Below are positions 11,736 through 23,947 of a stretch of DNA of 64,000 nucleotides, piece by piece. Within the stretch, counting starts at the first letter, position 1. Each line of letters opens with the position of its first letter. The translations under genes were made by a program, and so were the position numbers. Source of the stretch: Oxytricha trifallax (lineage: Eukaryota; Ciliophora; Spirotrichea; Sporadotrichida; Oxytrichidae); assembly GCA_000711775.1 (NCBI GenBank), contig ARYC01017735.1:35892-99891 (forward strand), given 5' to 3'. The notes below the pieces were generated by a model. That model made no database searches. It saw only the letters and a program-made list of their open reading frames with translations, and was not told the DNA's origin.

Positions 11736-12065
11736 ATTACTTCTTGTAAATAAACTTTATATAGTGTAATTCTTATAATGTTATAGTAAAATATAAGTTA
11801 ATATATTATGAATTTACTTACCATCTCTTCAAAAAGTTACTGATCAAGGGATGGGGGGTATATTAAACATTGATGAAGATTATAATTAATAATTTAATTT
11901 GATTTGATCAGATTTTTACTTTTCATTACAACAAAACTTTTCACCACAAATATTATTAGAGTAAGTAAGAGATATTTCTTTTTATCGATTTCAAATTAAT
12001 GCCACATTATATATTGTGAGAGTTTACCTCAAATTTTGCTATAGAAAATATTCACTACACACACC
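11736..12065. other. Intergenic AT-rich DNA
   Basis: No coding signal found between the PDE stop and the SANT-encoding MDS. It would contain the 3' end of the PDE chromosome and the 5' end of the Myb chromosome. Confidence 0.4.
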
Positions 12066-12226
12066 ATGTCATCAAGCATTTCCGCAGCAATCATAGCTGG
12101 CAATCAGAACAAGAAAATCGCTGAGTCGAAGTCACTTTGGAACTATGCGCTGTCCCCCGGTTGGACTCAACAAGAAGTCGAAATCCTCAAGATCGCACTA
12201 ATGAAATTTGGAGTTGGCAGATGGAA
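12066..12226 (+). CDS. N-terminal MDS of a Myb/SANT-like protein, inverted relative to its other MDSs
   Basis: ATG 12066 begins MSSSISAAIIAGNQNKK and the first part of a SANT/Myb repeat, SLWNYALSPGWTQQEVEILK then ALMKFGVGRWK. Local GC content is well above the flanks. The coding signal fades after GGCAGATGGAA (12216-12226), where AT-rich DNA begins. The same 11 bp open the minus-strand segment at 5850, and joining there gives GVGRWKTIEQSQCLPTK, the continuation expected from both paralogs. The segment is too short to be a full gene. The assignment to copy 1 rather than copy 2 rests on the longer pointer match (11 bp against 8 bp). Confidence 0.75.
12216..12226 (+). repeat. Scrambling pointer GGCAGATGGAA, copy at MDS1 3' end
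   Basis: Partner of the inverted copy at 5840-5850. A partial match, GCAGATGG, also sits at complement 7460-7467 at the 5' edge of Myb-like copy 2. Confidence 0.65.
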
Positions 12227-12675
12227 AATAATCCAAAAATTTCTCAATAAGATATCTCAGAATATTGATGAAGTGATAAAGTAAATTTTTTAGGAGATTG
12301 GAAAAATCATTTATAATTAAATACATACTGTGGTTATATAAAATTAATATGTCTTAATTAATTAAAACCTAATCCTTTATTGCTAATTTATTATAGTTAA
12401 GGAAATAGCTAAAATAACATGATAATTAACTCGTTATTTACAGAGAATGGAAAACATGCATATTAGAATTTGTTTCTTTTTGAAAATAATTTATAAAATT
12501 AAAAGTTTATTCAATTTATAAATTCATTAAAATATTAATATTAACAATAAAAATGAATGCCTAAAAAATTCTGATGGCAGGTACGAGAAAATTAATTGTT
12601 TTTTTATTTAATATGAAGTAATTACATATTTACAAATCAATTGCTATTAATCAATAATGTTATTGAATAGAGAGT
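12227..12675. other. AT-rich DNA, no gene recognised
   Basis: Open frames exist but have AT-driven composition. Probably an IES or intergenic spacer. Confidence 0.35.
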
Positions 12676-12990
12676 GTCAAATATCTGCGTAACCTCAGTT
12701 CGATAAAAAATATTCGATCAGAGGCTTTAAAGATTTTAGTATGTTTTCCGAGAATAATACACAAGAAAATGGAATGTAGTCCATACCTTGCTGTTTTATT
12801 TCGTTATCATCGTTTAACAAGTGTTTTATTTTCAGTGATGTTTCAAAAATGCAATCAACTCATAATTAAGTTGTGGTTAATAGTTTAGTTAGTTAAATTA
12901 AATCATAAATAAAAACCTTGAGATTTAATAAGACTCTAAATTTTTACAAGGAAAATTATTAAGATCAATTTGTGGTTGATAAAGTATAGT
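12676..12990 (+). CDS. Unassigned coding-like segment
   Basis: One frame reads CQISAQPQFDKKYSIRGFKD and SMFSENNTQENGMQSIPCC with no TGA and ordinary composition, so it looks like an MDS. I cannot attach it to a start, a stop or a family. It may be a scrambled MDS of a gene inside or outside the window, or part of a small independent gene. Confidence 0.3.
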
Positions 12991-13191
12991 TTTAATAAAT
13001 AATTATAATTGAGGAATGTATTAAGATTTAAATATTCGCACCAGCTGCTATAATCAGAGATAAAATTAATTTCATTACATTAACCAAACTCACTAATTTA
13101 ACTTCCCCTCTGATAGTAGCAGCGTATTAGTGCATGTTAAATTCTATATAACTCTGCAATACATTTGTTCATGTATTTATCATCCGTACAC

Positions 13192-14350
13192 TCATGCATC
13201 GAGGTTTCTGAAGTACTTCTTGTGAGCGTATTCTTCAATGGGCAACTGGCCTTGTTTGAGGTCTCCAGTTTGATAATCATGTGGGTAGAGAGTATCGCTC
13301 TCGAATTCAGAAGCTGTGTTGGTGTAGCTTCTTGCGTAGTTCTGAACTTGCTCCTCCTAAGTCAAATGTCTCACGAACTTAACTGGGTTGCCACCCCATA
13401 CTTGGCCTGCTGGAATCAATCTGCCTGGTTGAACGATTGAGTTGGGGAGGACATGAGCACCTCTCTCGATTCTTGCACCACCCATAATCACGGAACCTTG
13501 ACCAATCACCACATCATCATCTATGATGCAAGAGTAGATTGTGCAACCTGGCTTAGAAAAGGTTATATAATTTTAACAGCTGATAGAATGAAGCATTTTA
13601 ATTGATTAATTTTAGGATTTATAAAATAATCTGGCTCAATAGTTACATTCTTTCCAATGTTAACTGAAGCAGCAACTCCATGAGGGAGAGCGCAAGCTGT
13701 ATTAATGGTTGTTCCATCCCCAATTGATGAGAAATGACCGACTCTAACTGCGTTGTATTCAGCTCTGATTTAGTTTTAATAAAGGCATAATTATTTTTAA
13801 AAAAAGTATTTTCATATTTATTAGATGTTTTTATGATAACAACACTGTACCAAACAGAAGCCCACTTGCTGATTAAAACTTCTCCAACTATAGAAAATGT
13901 TTAGTTTCAGAAAGATTTAATGATTAAAATGCATTTTATTCGTCAAAAAATCTTTTTAAATTGATTTAGTAATAATACTTAACAATTTACTAACCTAAAG
14001 TAGCATTTGGAGCGATCCATGCACTGTCAACCTTGGGGCTAGATTCTTCGATTGCTGTGAATTGCTTGTGTCTTGAAAGTTCTTGCAAGTAAGCAATATC
14101 ATTTTGGAATTTACTTCCACCTCTGTCGAGTTCTATAATTCCAATTGTTAAATATAATCATATTTTTAAGTCTTAGATTTGGTTTGATAAATAAGGTGAA
14201 GCAAGTTCACATTAATATGAGGTTATTTTAATATGAAAGTAGGAAATAAATGATTAAGAACTTACAAAGACCAGCTTCCTTGAGGACTCTAGCGACGCCT
14301 TAGTTAGCTCTTTGAGCCATTTTGCCCAAGAAATAAACAGGTGAATTCAT
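13192..14350 (-). CDS. Gamma-carbonic-anhydrase-like protein (left-handed beta-helix)
   Basis: The start is ATG at complement 14348-14350 (MNSPVYFLGKMAQRANQG); the stop is TGA at complement 13192-13194. After several GT-AG introns the product reads VGEVLISKWASVWYSVVIK, VRVGHFSSIGDGTTINTACA, VNIGKNVTIEPDYF, CIIDDDVVIGQGSVIMGGA and VLPNSIVQPGRLIPAGQVWG, ending with the family signature GNPVKFVRHLT. In plants, algae and ciliates such proteins are mitochondrial and form a domain of respiratory complex I. The usual zinc histidine near VTVGH is Glu here (VTIEP), so this looks like a non-catalytic structural (CAL-type) member. The family call is firm; location and loss of activity are inferred. Confidence 0.88.
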
Positions 14351-14565
14351 ATTTAATTAATAATTATAATTTATACAATCAATTTACATTATCTTGAGCT
14401 GGACACTAGAAGTTATCTATTGTATCATTTTAAATCAAATACTTTCAAAGAATTTTTATAAGATTGTTAGATCAAACTAAAGAGCAAACGTAAATTAATC
14501 TAAAATCTTAACTTTTTTAACGAATATCTAAGTAATTATTTCTATATATATAAAACAATAAAAAT

Positions 14566-16579
14566 ATGTCTGTTGATCAATAATTTCAATAATACTCCAA
14601 CAACCAATTTTCAAATGGTTTTTAATTGGAAAATATAAATAAAAGTAGATAGCAGCTCAAGCAATAATCCTAGGAATCAAATTCTATGAATAATATCAAT
14701 GTTCCTCCCTAGCAAAACCCCATTTACAATAACTAAGCGGGAAGTTAGAGCCCTCCCAGCCATCCAATAAATAATCAGAACTAAATCATCAATAATAGTC
14801 AGAATATATAGATGATGCAATAATAATAGTAGTAAATGCCAGTTGTATAAAATCGTAGAGTGCAGTACTTGGATGTTATATTTAAGTAATCAGTTAATTG
14901 CGATGATTTAGACCTCTCAGCAACGTAAGTATGGTAAATTAAATGTTAATATTTGGATATAAACATATTCAGACAATTATCTAATGAGATTATTGGATGA
15001 TAATCTTTCAGTTCTATCATCTTTAATTTTCATTAATCATTGTGGTTAACTAAAATCATATATTTTATAGAAACCTTAGTGATTTGAATGAAATTCTTCC
15101 GCTCTTAGTGAAATTTCCAGCCCTTCTTTCCTTGAATTTAGAAAACAACTAACTTCAGGAATTATCAAACTCCTTATCTCCGTTTATCAGACATTTAAAA
15201 GAATTGAACATTAACAATAATCCGTTTAATGATGTATGATTTAAACAATTCCAATTTATTAACTTCCTTCTATAGATAAATTACGTTGTTAATTAGCTCT
15301 CAGCACTTCCAAATTTGATTTCCCTATACATGAGCCTATTTGAAGAGGACATTGTACATCTAGTCATAACATCTCTGCCTTAACTGTAATTTTTGAATGG
15401 CATAGAAATTCACAGAAAAGAGGTTTTAAAAACTCTAGAGGATAACAACTAAAACGCCTTAATTGAGGATAATTTTGGTGAAATTGGCTTTGAAAATAAG
15501 AAAAATTTCGATGAATTTGGGAATGGAAGCTACTCTAATAAAAACAAGAACTTGAATGAGGATTTACCTCTAGAGCAGATCAGAGAGACTGATGAAGATG
15601 AGCATTAAAGTATAGCACCATTGAGCAATAATAACATGGGAGCGATTCTTAATAGTGGAGGGAGTATCTCTGGAAGCGTTTAAGCATAAACTTAAAACAA
15701 CGGACAGCAGCATTAATATCTCAGGGATTTTGGGAGTATCGCGAATGATAACACAAATCCAAATTCTTACATTAACAGTGATAAGAATAGTCCTAAAAAT
15801 GTAGCTGGAAATTCTGGTAAACTTCATTGTGTTTTTATAAATCTTCATTATAGTTACATTTGGAAATATGCGCAGAAGATCAGAAGCAATGAGCAAAGCT
15901 TCTCAACTATGTGATACTCAGGAAGCTTTCACAAATATTGATTTAGAGAAAATATCTGAGTATTTTGAGTTGATAGGAAATCAAATTTAGTAGATGCAGT
16001 CATTGCACAAAAATGAAGTTAAGTAAAAAACGCTTGGAAATATTAATGAAACAGGACAATCAAGTTTAGAATTTGATAAGTAAAAAAGAATAAGATTATA
16101 ATAAGAGGGATTTGAATATTTAAGTTTGTTATAATCGTATTTACTTCTAAAATACACCAATTATATAATTAAATATTAAATAATACATGTTCATCCCTAA
16201 ATTGCAATAGTGAAAAGAATGTTTTAAAAGCTCCAAAAATCCTCAATATAACTGGCAACTTTAAAATAAATTAAATAATAAAACACAGATAATTTAAGAA
16301 AATTAAGATATGAACGATCGATTATAGTTAAAGCTAAAAAGAAATCAAACAAAATCAAAAATTCATTAAAATTCCGAAATCTAAAGAATAAAAATTCATT
16401 CTAATTATGAGAAACATGAAAATATAAAAAAATAAATTGATGAAAAAGGTAAATAAAATCAAAGTATATTACAAAATCATAAAAAACAATACAATTAAAA
16501 CTTTAATATCAAGTAGTATTTTGATAAGCATTAATTGAAAGCTAGCATCAATCTTTTTAATATTATAAAGTAAAACTGA
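14566..16579 (+). CDS. Leucine-rich-repeat protein with Asn/Gln-rich tail
   Basis: ATG 14566 (MSVDQQFQQYSNNQFS) opens a Q/N-rich head. LRRs start at about 14890: DLDLSATNLSDLNEILPLL, LLSLNLENNQLQEL, LKELNINNNPFND and an LRRcap-like LPQLQFLNGIEIHRKEV. Introns include 14925-15070 (GTAAGT...TATAG) and one near 15240-15280, both in phase. The C-terminal half is Ser/Asn-rich and ends at TGA 16577-16579. The LRR type resembles the SDS22-like repeats of ciliary and phosphatase-regulating proteins, but the exact partner is unknown. A last intron near 16121-16216 is my best fit and less certain. The next gene begins only 137 bp downstream. Confidence 0.75.
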
Positions 16580-16715
16580 GAGATAATGTATTTCTTTTCT
16601 TGTCTATTAATTCAAATTAGATTCTTTAAATTTATCTAATTTATTTACCATTTATAACTTTTTGCTTTACTTAGAGTAGATAATCTCCTAATTGAATTTA
16701 ATACTGACCCAGCCT

Positions 16716-19700
16716 ATGTCTGATCACCAAAAACAAGCCCAATTTTTGCAAGCCAAAAGCTCATTAATCGAATTATGCCTGAAAAAGTTGATTTATTTCA
16801 TGGCCTGTTCCAACAACCCCATGACACAGATTCTCCAAGGTTTATTAAGTTAATCAACACTTTTGGTTTAGCAGCTATTTACAATAATAAATTAAAATTA
16901 AGTCATAAATTAAGACGATTAGATCTTATAGAAAGTTTAAGATTAGGATGAAAAAGTTGTTCAAGATAAGAAACTAGTTAATGAAATGCAAATCAGAATA
17001 AAAGAGTTAGAGAGTGAGAACTAAAATTTAAGGCAATTAGTACAGTTGAATATGCAATAAAAATAGGCTGTTAATGATAGTCAAAAATAGAATCATGCTA
17101 ACACTACAAATATTTTGAAAAATGTACATTTGAGCTTTGTTTAATCACCAAAGCCAGTTAATCAAATCAATGATTAAAACACGATAACAATAGGAGGTTC
17201 TGCAGCTATTGGAAATCAACCACAATCTTCTGAAGAATTTATGCCAACATAAACTATTAACATGGCATAGAGACAAAATGTAAATGATATGTACTCCTAA
17301 TCTTTTGCAGCAAGAAAGCAATAAATTAACAATAGTAAAACTAATAACAACTCAAAAATAAATAAAAGTTTTGACTTGAAGAATAGCAACTCACATACTC
17401 GAACATAATCAAACACTTTTTCAAAGAATTAATCAGGGAAATAATCTTATTTGATTTCACCATAGGTAAACTCCCCTAAATCTTCATAAATGAACACTTC
17501 AAGGTTTCTAAAAACTAAATAGTAAGATGGTGGCTTTATGAACAACACATTTGATGCTTTTTATTAAATTTATATTCAAGTTAATGATAAATATACTTTG
17601 TTAAATAGGATCTAAAACTATATTGTAACTTATAAAAATTAACTGTTAATTTATTAAAAAAATAACATCCACATAAAAATGCTCATTATTTTAGTTTTAA
17701 ATTGCTTCTAACTTAAATAACTTAACAAGTCATAGTAAATACCCCTCTTAAAATAAGTTCCCTGAATCTACTCAGAATAAAGTGATATCAGTGAAATAAT
17801 TAAGGGATACTGTCAATGAAATTTTCGCATAGAAAATTAAATATGATCTTAAATGCAAAGAATTGCAGATGCCCATTGAGACTATGGAGTAATATCTATA
17901 TACTTATCTCACAAAGAAATACGGACTTAGGAATTTTATTAATATAAATGGTTTTAGGAGATAAATTTTATATTAGTTTAATTTGATTTTATTTGGCTAT
18001 TTATAAAGATTTAATAAACTTTAATTAAAAAATTTGATTGTTTAACAAGCGGCAACTTTAGTGAATGGTGTAAAAATTTACATGAAATCCGACTCAGATA
18101 TCGCTCTCTTTGCAAAATGTTTGAAAAACGAATGTGACTAAGAATTCAAGACAGTGCAAGATTACGTGAAAGATTAAATCTCTCAGGCTTTAAAGAGTGT
18201 TTTAAAGGAGAAGTATTCCTAAAAAGCTGAAGGGGAAATTATTAATGCTATGGATTAACTGACAAGTGGGACATTCAAATTGGAGAAATGGATGTGGCAG
18301 AAAAGTGTCCAGAAACTTTATAGTACTGAGGAGAGGGATAAAATCGAGTCAAAAATTAACGCTATGATTTAATAGCATCAATAAAACAGTTTTTAAATAT
18401 GATTTTAGGATTAACTTTAATATATTTATTTACTTTAACATTTTAGAATAGCAAATGCTTAATTATCAGGTAGATGAAAATTAAGATACATCCCTTAACA
18501 CTTCTTCATTATTTTCTCCAAAGAAATCATCGTTAAATAGATCTCAAAGTGCAAATAAAAATGCTAGAAAGTAGCAATATTTATTGAATAATTCAGCAAT
18601 TAGTAATAGCAATCAAGCTGTAGATTTTAATAAGACAATTTTGTTAAGTCCCTCAAATTCAAAGCAATCTTAAAAGTTTTGTGCTAAAATCAACTTCTTG
18701 GAATTCCAAAATGTAAGTATTTCCACATCTTTATACCTTTAATTTTGATGCTTTGTTTTAATTCACAATGAACTCTCTCTTTCTTTAATCATAAGGGATA
18801 AAAATAAATCGTTTTGTTTAGATAATTCTGGAGACACAATTGAAACAACATGAAATTTATCTAAAGCCATTTAACGACATCTTCAAGTTTATCGACTAAG
18901 ACTAAGATGGAATACTGACACATAATGAGTTTAAATCGTTGATGTTACTGCTTGAGATAAGAAACAGTTCAAATCAATCTTGCACGATCCTTAACGATGC
19001 TTCTGTTGGAAAGCTAATTTAGCAAATTGATCCATACAATCACAGGAGACTCACCTATGGCTAAATTCTCTATGCTTTAGCAAATGTATGGAAAATCAAA
19101 TTTATCATTTTTTAATAATTTCAATTATAGTCATACCCTTAGGAAAAGATGATAAGCTCGAGTGCATTGAAATTTTTATAAGAATAGCAGCTATAAAATA
19201 CAGGAGGAACGAATTCAAATATAAATTCTCTCAATATTTTACAAATGTACCTGCAGTAATTCACAAACAAATCGCAATAGTAGGATATGCAATATAACTA
19301 AAATGAATATTAGGAAAATTTTGTAGAAAATGAATATGATATAATGAAATATGAAGATTATCAATTGCAAAATCTAAGAGTCTGATATCTTGAAATTATT
19401 AAAGTTTCCTAATTTTGTTTGTGGATTATTGAAAGTAATTATTTTTACTAATTTTCGCATATTTCTTTTAAATACTCTGCTTTGGTAAATATATAATTAA
19501 AACTTGTCACTTTAGCGAGGCAGGTCACAGGTTCTTTTACGACTATGAATTTTCCCGGGCAGTGTGCATCCCTACTAAAATTTTAAATAACTACCAACTT
19601 CACTTCCTCTCAATCATCGACCACAACCTGTTCGTGTCTGAGCAAGTTTACAATGACTATGTGAAGCTTTTTGTGGACGCAGCTAAAACCCTCAAAACAC

Positions 19701-20400
19701 AAAAATAAGCTGCACCTTAAGTATAACACTCTCAATTTAATGTGATGAGCTCACAAAGTTTGCCAGCTTAATCATAAGACTAGATTATTAGAGTAAAATT
19801 ATAGTTGTTTTTAGTTAATGAGCATTATCTAAAATTTTATTAGTTAACTAGAATCAAAACGAACAGGTTATAGTATCTTAATAAGTAAATGAACAGTAAA
19901 ATACAAATATGATTAGTAATTTAGTTAGCAGTTTATCAAAAGAGTTTTTATAAACAGGAATGGAACTAAAATCGCTTTGTAATTCATGTAATAAAGATCT
20001 AATAATTAAATTAAATATGACCTAAAACGTCGATGAGAATAGCTCAAATATCAACGATGTCTCCATTTCAACTTAAACTTCAAATTTGAAATTTGATAAC
20101 ACAAATCCCATCAGAAATGATGATCCCCAAGCATAGTCCAATTCTGACGAAAGAAAATTGAGCTTCTATTCACAAGCTTCTTCAACATCGATTCACAAAA
20201 AGGTCCTAGCTGCTGAGACCCCTCCTTCTTATAGGGTGGGACTTTAGACGCGGAGTCCCGAATCAATTCAAGCCCTTAAAAGTCAAACTGCTTCTCTTAA
20301 CCAGAGCGTCACCCATATCTCATCAAAGTCAAAGCAAATTAAGAAAGAGAAGAAGTTTGTTAAGTCACAATTTAGTATAAGCAAACTTAAAATTGATTGA
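16716..20400 (+). CDS. EF-hand protein, ciliate-specific architecture
   Basis: ATG 16716 (MSDHQKQAQFLQ). A coiled coil at about 16960-17060 is followed by an Asn/Ser-rich linker, then a helical domain (TYLTKKYGLRNF, KIYMKSDSDIALFAK, GEIINAMDQLTSGTF, KLEKWMWQKSVQKLYS). An EF-hand loop follows (DQDQDGILTHNEF, about 18895-18935), then a second EF-like unit (HRFFYDYEFSRAVCIP). The intron at 18714-18796 is GT-AG. The C-terminus is Ser-rich and ends at TGA 20398-20400. The layout matches large uncharacterised calcium-binding proteins common in ciliates; calcium sensing at the cortex or cilia is inferred. An IES lies in about 19385-19510 but I could not set its pointer. Confidence 0.7.
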
Positions 20401-20414
20401 AATATTTCTTTCCA

Positions 20415-21144
20415 ATGTTTCCAAGATTAGAATTTTAAAATTTAAAATCACAAAAAGAGCCAAAAGCCGAAATCAAAATGCAGAATATCACCTCAGAACA
20501 AATAACGAGGACTCAATGAGCTATCAGCCTCGAGAACTCTCAAACTTTTAACCCATCAAACAACCAAATGAGCAGCAGTCACCTGCTTTATGAAAGTGGC
20601 AGAAGCTTGTCTCTGACTTAATCAGCTCAGGAGGAGTTTAAGAGACCCTTGAACGTAACCTCTGAGCTTCAGTAAAGATATTCAGCACACAATATTAGGT
20701 ACAATCATTAAGCCTCAGCCTAGGAATTGAATAATGACTACGAATCATTTTACAATGTGTTCTAAGAGAAGAATAAGATGAGAAGTAACAACTCAAACAG
20801 CATTAAAAATATAGATTTTCATACTTTGGTTTTATGTATTATTAATCATTAACAAGAGTTCTAGTTTCTCAACCCTCTGCACTGATAGGCCTTCATATGA
20901 AACAAATATTAACTCAAGCTGCTATGACATCGACGCTCCTTTTGAAGTATCTAAGGGAATCCAGTAAATGACTATTGAAAGCTAATCTTAGAAGGAGAAC
21001 TTCCAAGGTTTGTAAACCTAGATTACTTGCAATAAGGATCTAGAAAACTCTCTCCAATCTGCAGATAGCAAACTTAACTAAGAGAAAGATGAAAATATGG
21101 AAATCATTCAAAGTCCATAGACGCGGAAGGATCTTTAGCATTGA
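20415..21144 (+). CDS. Unknown Ser/Asn-rich protein, or the C-terminal part of the EF-hand gene
   Basis: The reading from ATG 20415 (MFPRLEFQNLKSQ) through NPSNNQMSSSHLL, YESGRSLSLTQSAQEEF and PSYETNINSSCYDIDAPF ends at TGA 21142-21144. A 27-bp in-frame insert at 20517-20543 carries a TGA and has IES structure. The start lies only 15 bp after the preceding TGA, too close for two chromosomes, so this may be one gene with an unmapped break. A TTAAAATT repeat at 20387-20394 and 20435-20442 is a candidate, but it gives a different phase. A break near 20815-20860 also exists. Confidence 0.5.
20517..20543 (+). other. 27-bp mini-IES, pointer CTCAA
   Basis: CTCAA at 20512-20516 and 20539-20543. The insert starts with an in-frame TGA. 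Excision joins SEQITRTQ to TFNPSNNQ in phase. It is the shortest candidate in the window. Confidence 0.6.
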
Positions 21145-21951
21145 GGTTTTGGGGATTGAGGGCTGAGCCTCATGCTACTATGAAGTATACAAGAAAATAC
21201 TGAGTGACTCCTGAATAAGCTAGCTCTTTTTTGGGAGTTTAAAGATTAAATGTATTGAATTTTAAAGTTCAGTCAAGTGATCCACAAATATTAGGAGAGG
21301 GTTGGATCCTAACAAAAACTTTAGATTTCGAAAATCAAACCAACAATCAAAAACCAGAAATTTTTCTAATAAAATATTTGTTTTTAATTGCTCTTTTTTT
21401 TATTTAAGATTGTATAACTTTACTATAATTACATAAATTATCTTTAATTACTTTATAAAGGCTATAAATAAAGAAATTAAGAGCGAGTTAATAAAAGTCC
21501 CTTTATTAAGAGTAATAAAATTATTGCAGTTTTTTAAAGAAAAGAGATGTTACATTAAGCAATTAAATTTGAAGTTTAAGTTTAAGAACAATTTTCTGCA
21601 TTTATAATTTTTGGAGGTTTGTAAATACTCTATAAATGTTTGAGACGCTATCTAGACAGATAGATAGATGTCTTTCATTTTTTACAGTTAACTAAAAAGT
21701 TTAAATTTCAAACACTGTTTCAAAAATAAACAAGAGCTTTTATCTTTTTCATAAAATTAAGTTATCTTTTCATAATTTATCAACCCCAAAAATCCTTAAT
21801 GTTAAATTAATGTTTTTAAAGTTCATACTTTTTTGAAACCTTTTTGTTTGAAATTGTAATAGATAGATTAACTAATACTTAAATTTTATAAATTTAATAC
21901 CATTCTTATAAATTACTGATTATATATTATTCATACTTATTAATCTAATTA
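21145..21951. other. AT-rich intergenic DNA
   Basis: No supported gene. The first 90 bp still have near-coding composition (probably 3' untranslated or a lost frame). The rest is over 80% A+T. Confidence 0.45.
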
Positions 21952-23870
21952 TCAATATTACTTAAATTTATTTATAAAAATATCGTAATATTTTCTCTTC
22001 AATTAAAAATATTAAAGTTATTTTATTGAAAAATACAATCCCTTCTGCACCAAGACGCTGTGCAAGGAATTAAATTTAGCAAAGTTAAATTTTCTTTCTG
22101 ACCTTGGCATAGAGAACTGCCCATCCTTCTTGGCTATAATTTTGCCATAAATATCAGTGGAGTTCGTGTATGAAAATGGATTTGGAGCGTTGTCTTTTTT
22201 CAGAGTTAGCAGACCTCTATCTCTTTTATAAGATGTTTAATGAAATTATATAATAAAGGGGTAGGTTGATGTATAAATTATTGTGGGATTAGAATATTTT
22301 ATTTCGAATATAATTTGAAATCTCTCTTAGGCATAGAGAATTAAGATTAAGTTCTAATTGAAGAGAGAGGTTAAATTTTATCGCTTGAGTTATAGCTTCC
22401 TGGTCCTGGACTATGCCTTCCGTAATAATGTTTCTCCTGCCCTGAATACATAATCTTTGCCATTTATTCTTTATCACATCCAAAAGTAGAATTTAAAGAA
22501 TAATTAATGCATCATTATTTTCAATATATTTAGATTTAAGTTAAATTAACTATAGAAAATTAGCTATTTTAACAAAATTTCTCCTTGATTCAGTTTGATC
22601 CACTAACTGCTTAAACGACTTGTAATATTCATTCTGATAAATTGGACCTGGATTCGTTTCATCTGACTTATCGGTTTTGTATGTCATTTTTTAGCCATAA
22701 CCCAGCGATATCTTTTTATAAGGACTTTTCTCATCTTTAATCAGATTTGTATCATATGATACTGGTCTATTTATAAAGTATATTAAGATTCATGATTTTA
22801 GATTTTATTTATATGGTTTAATTTAAATTGCACTTACAATTGCTTGTTAAGGGAAGCCACTGAATCAGGTACGTGGAACCTGGGGCTTTTACCTATGGAA
22901 AACATGGGTTCCTATTTTTTATTTTTGCTTGGCTCAGGAGTATATAAAATCGATGATGGTGCATCTCGACCCATAAATTCCTAAATTAATAAGTGATAAA
23001 TAATGAGGCAATTTCAAATGTGAAAAAAAAAGTTATTAGAGAAGATTCACAGCACTTACAGTATAACATTGAGGAAAATATGGAAGCTTTGTCTTTGATT
23101 AAAATGAGAACATAGGTGAATTTTTCTTATTTGAGCTAACCATTTTACCATGAGTTAAAGAAGGAAGTTGGTAATCTCCAGGTCCTGTAGCGTTCAAATA
23201 AACTATATTGCTATTATGTGGGGTATATTTTGGTTTAAGATAATTTTTAATTAAAATCCAGATGAAAGTTTAAGTGCTGTAAGCTCTCTGTAAATCAGCC
23301 ATATCTTTATTACTCATAGATCCCTGCCTTGATTTTCTGAGTGACTCATTATCTAAAAACCATAATTTTTAAACACACTCTTGTCTAATAGTATCTTACA
23401 TGTAGCTGATGTTTCATCAATAGTTTTGTTCATTAGATTGGAGGAATCCCCATTTTTACTGTACCTTGAATCTTAAAGATTTTGAGTGTAATTAAGATTT
23501 GAGTTGCGTTTCACTCTAACGCTATTTTACAGATACAACGAATTTTTAGTTTTGTTTCTAGTTCTTTGCTTCTCAGACTTTTGTAAAGCTATAATATTAT
23601 AACATTAGAATATAGCGATAAACTGAAGCATATCCCATTTAAAAAATATACGGGGATTATCTTTTAATTTTCAGAAAAGGTGAAACTTACAATCATTAAT
23701 ATTGGAATTATTTAATTATTACTATGATTTGACAGGAGTTACTACATTATCCCCGTAAGCTTACTTCGCAGCAAGTGAATTTTAAGTTTCTTTAATTAAT
23801 ATATTCGAGCTGCTCTCTTAATTTTGCTATTGTTAAATGAGACAAATCTATTAATTTTTGGGTAATTTTA
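21952..23870 (-). CDS. Sperm-tail PG-rich repeat (SHIPPO/ODF3-like) protein
   Basis: Minus-strand exons carry repeated Pro-Gly boxes of the STPGR family: ATGPGDYQLPSLTHGKM (about 23130-23190), GKSPRFHVPDSVASLNKQ (about 22850-22905), TNPGPIYQNEYYKSFK (about 22600-22660) and GRHSPGPGSYNSSDKIQP (about 22375-22430). Further boxes read FSMPKRDFKLYS and FSMPRSERKFNF. The N-terminal part is Ser/Asn-rich (AAKQAYGDNVVTPVKSQ; SRYSKNGDSSNLMNK); no start ATG was fixed. The stop is TGA at complement 21952-21954. STPGR proteins bind microtubules in axonemes and cortical bundles, including as microtubule inner proteins. Several GT-AG introns and probable IESs interrupt it. Confidence 0.75.
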
Positions 23871-23947
23871 CTATTATTTATTACAATAAAATATTAATTC
23901 AAAGCAATAGTGAGTGGTAATTAATTTTTATTGCTACATCAAATTAG

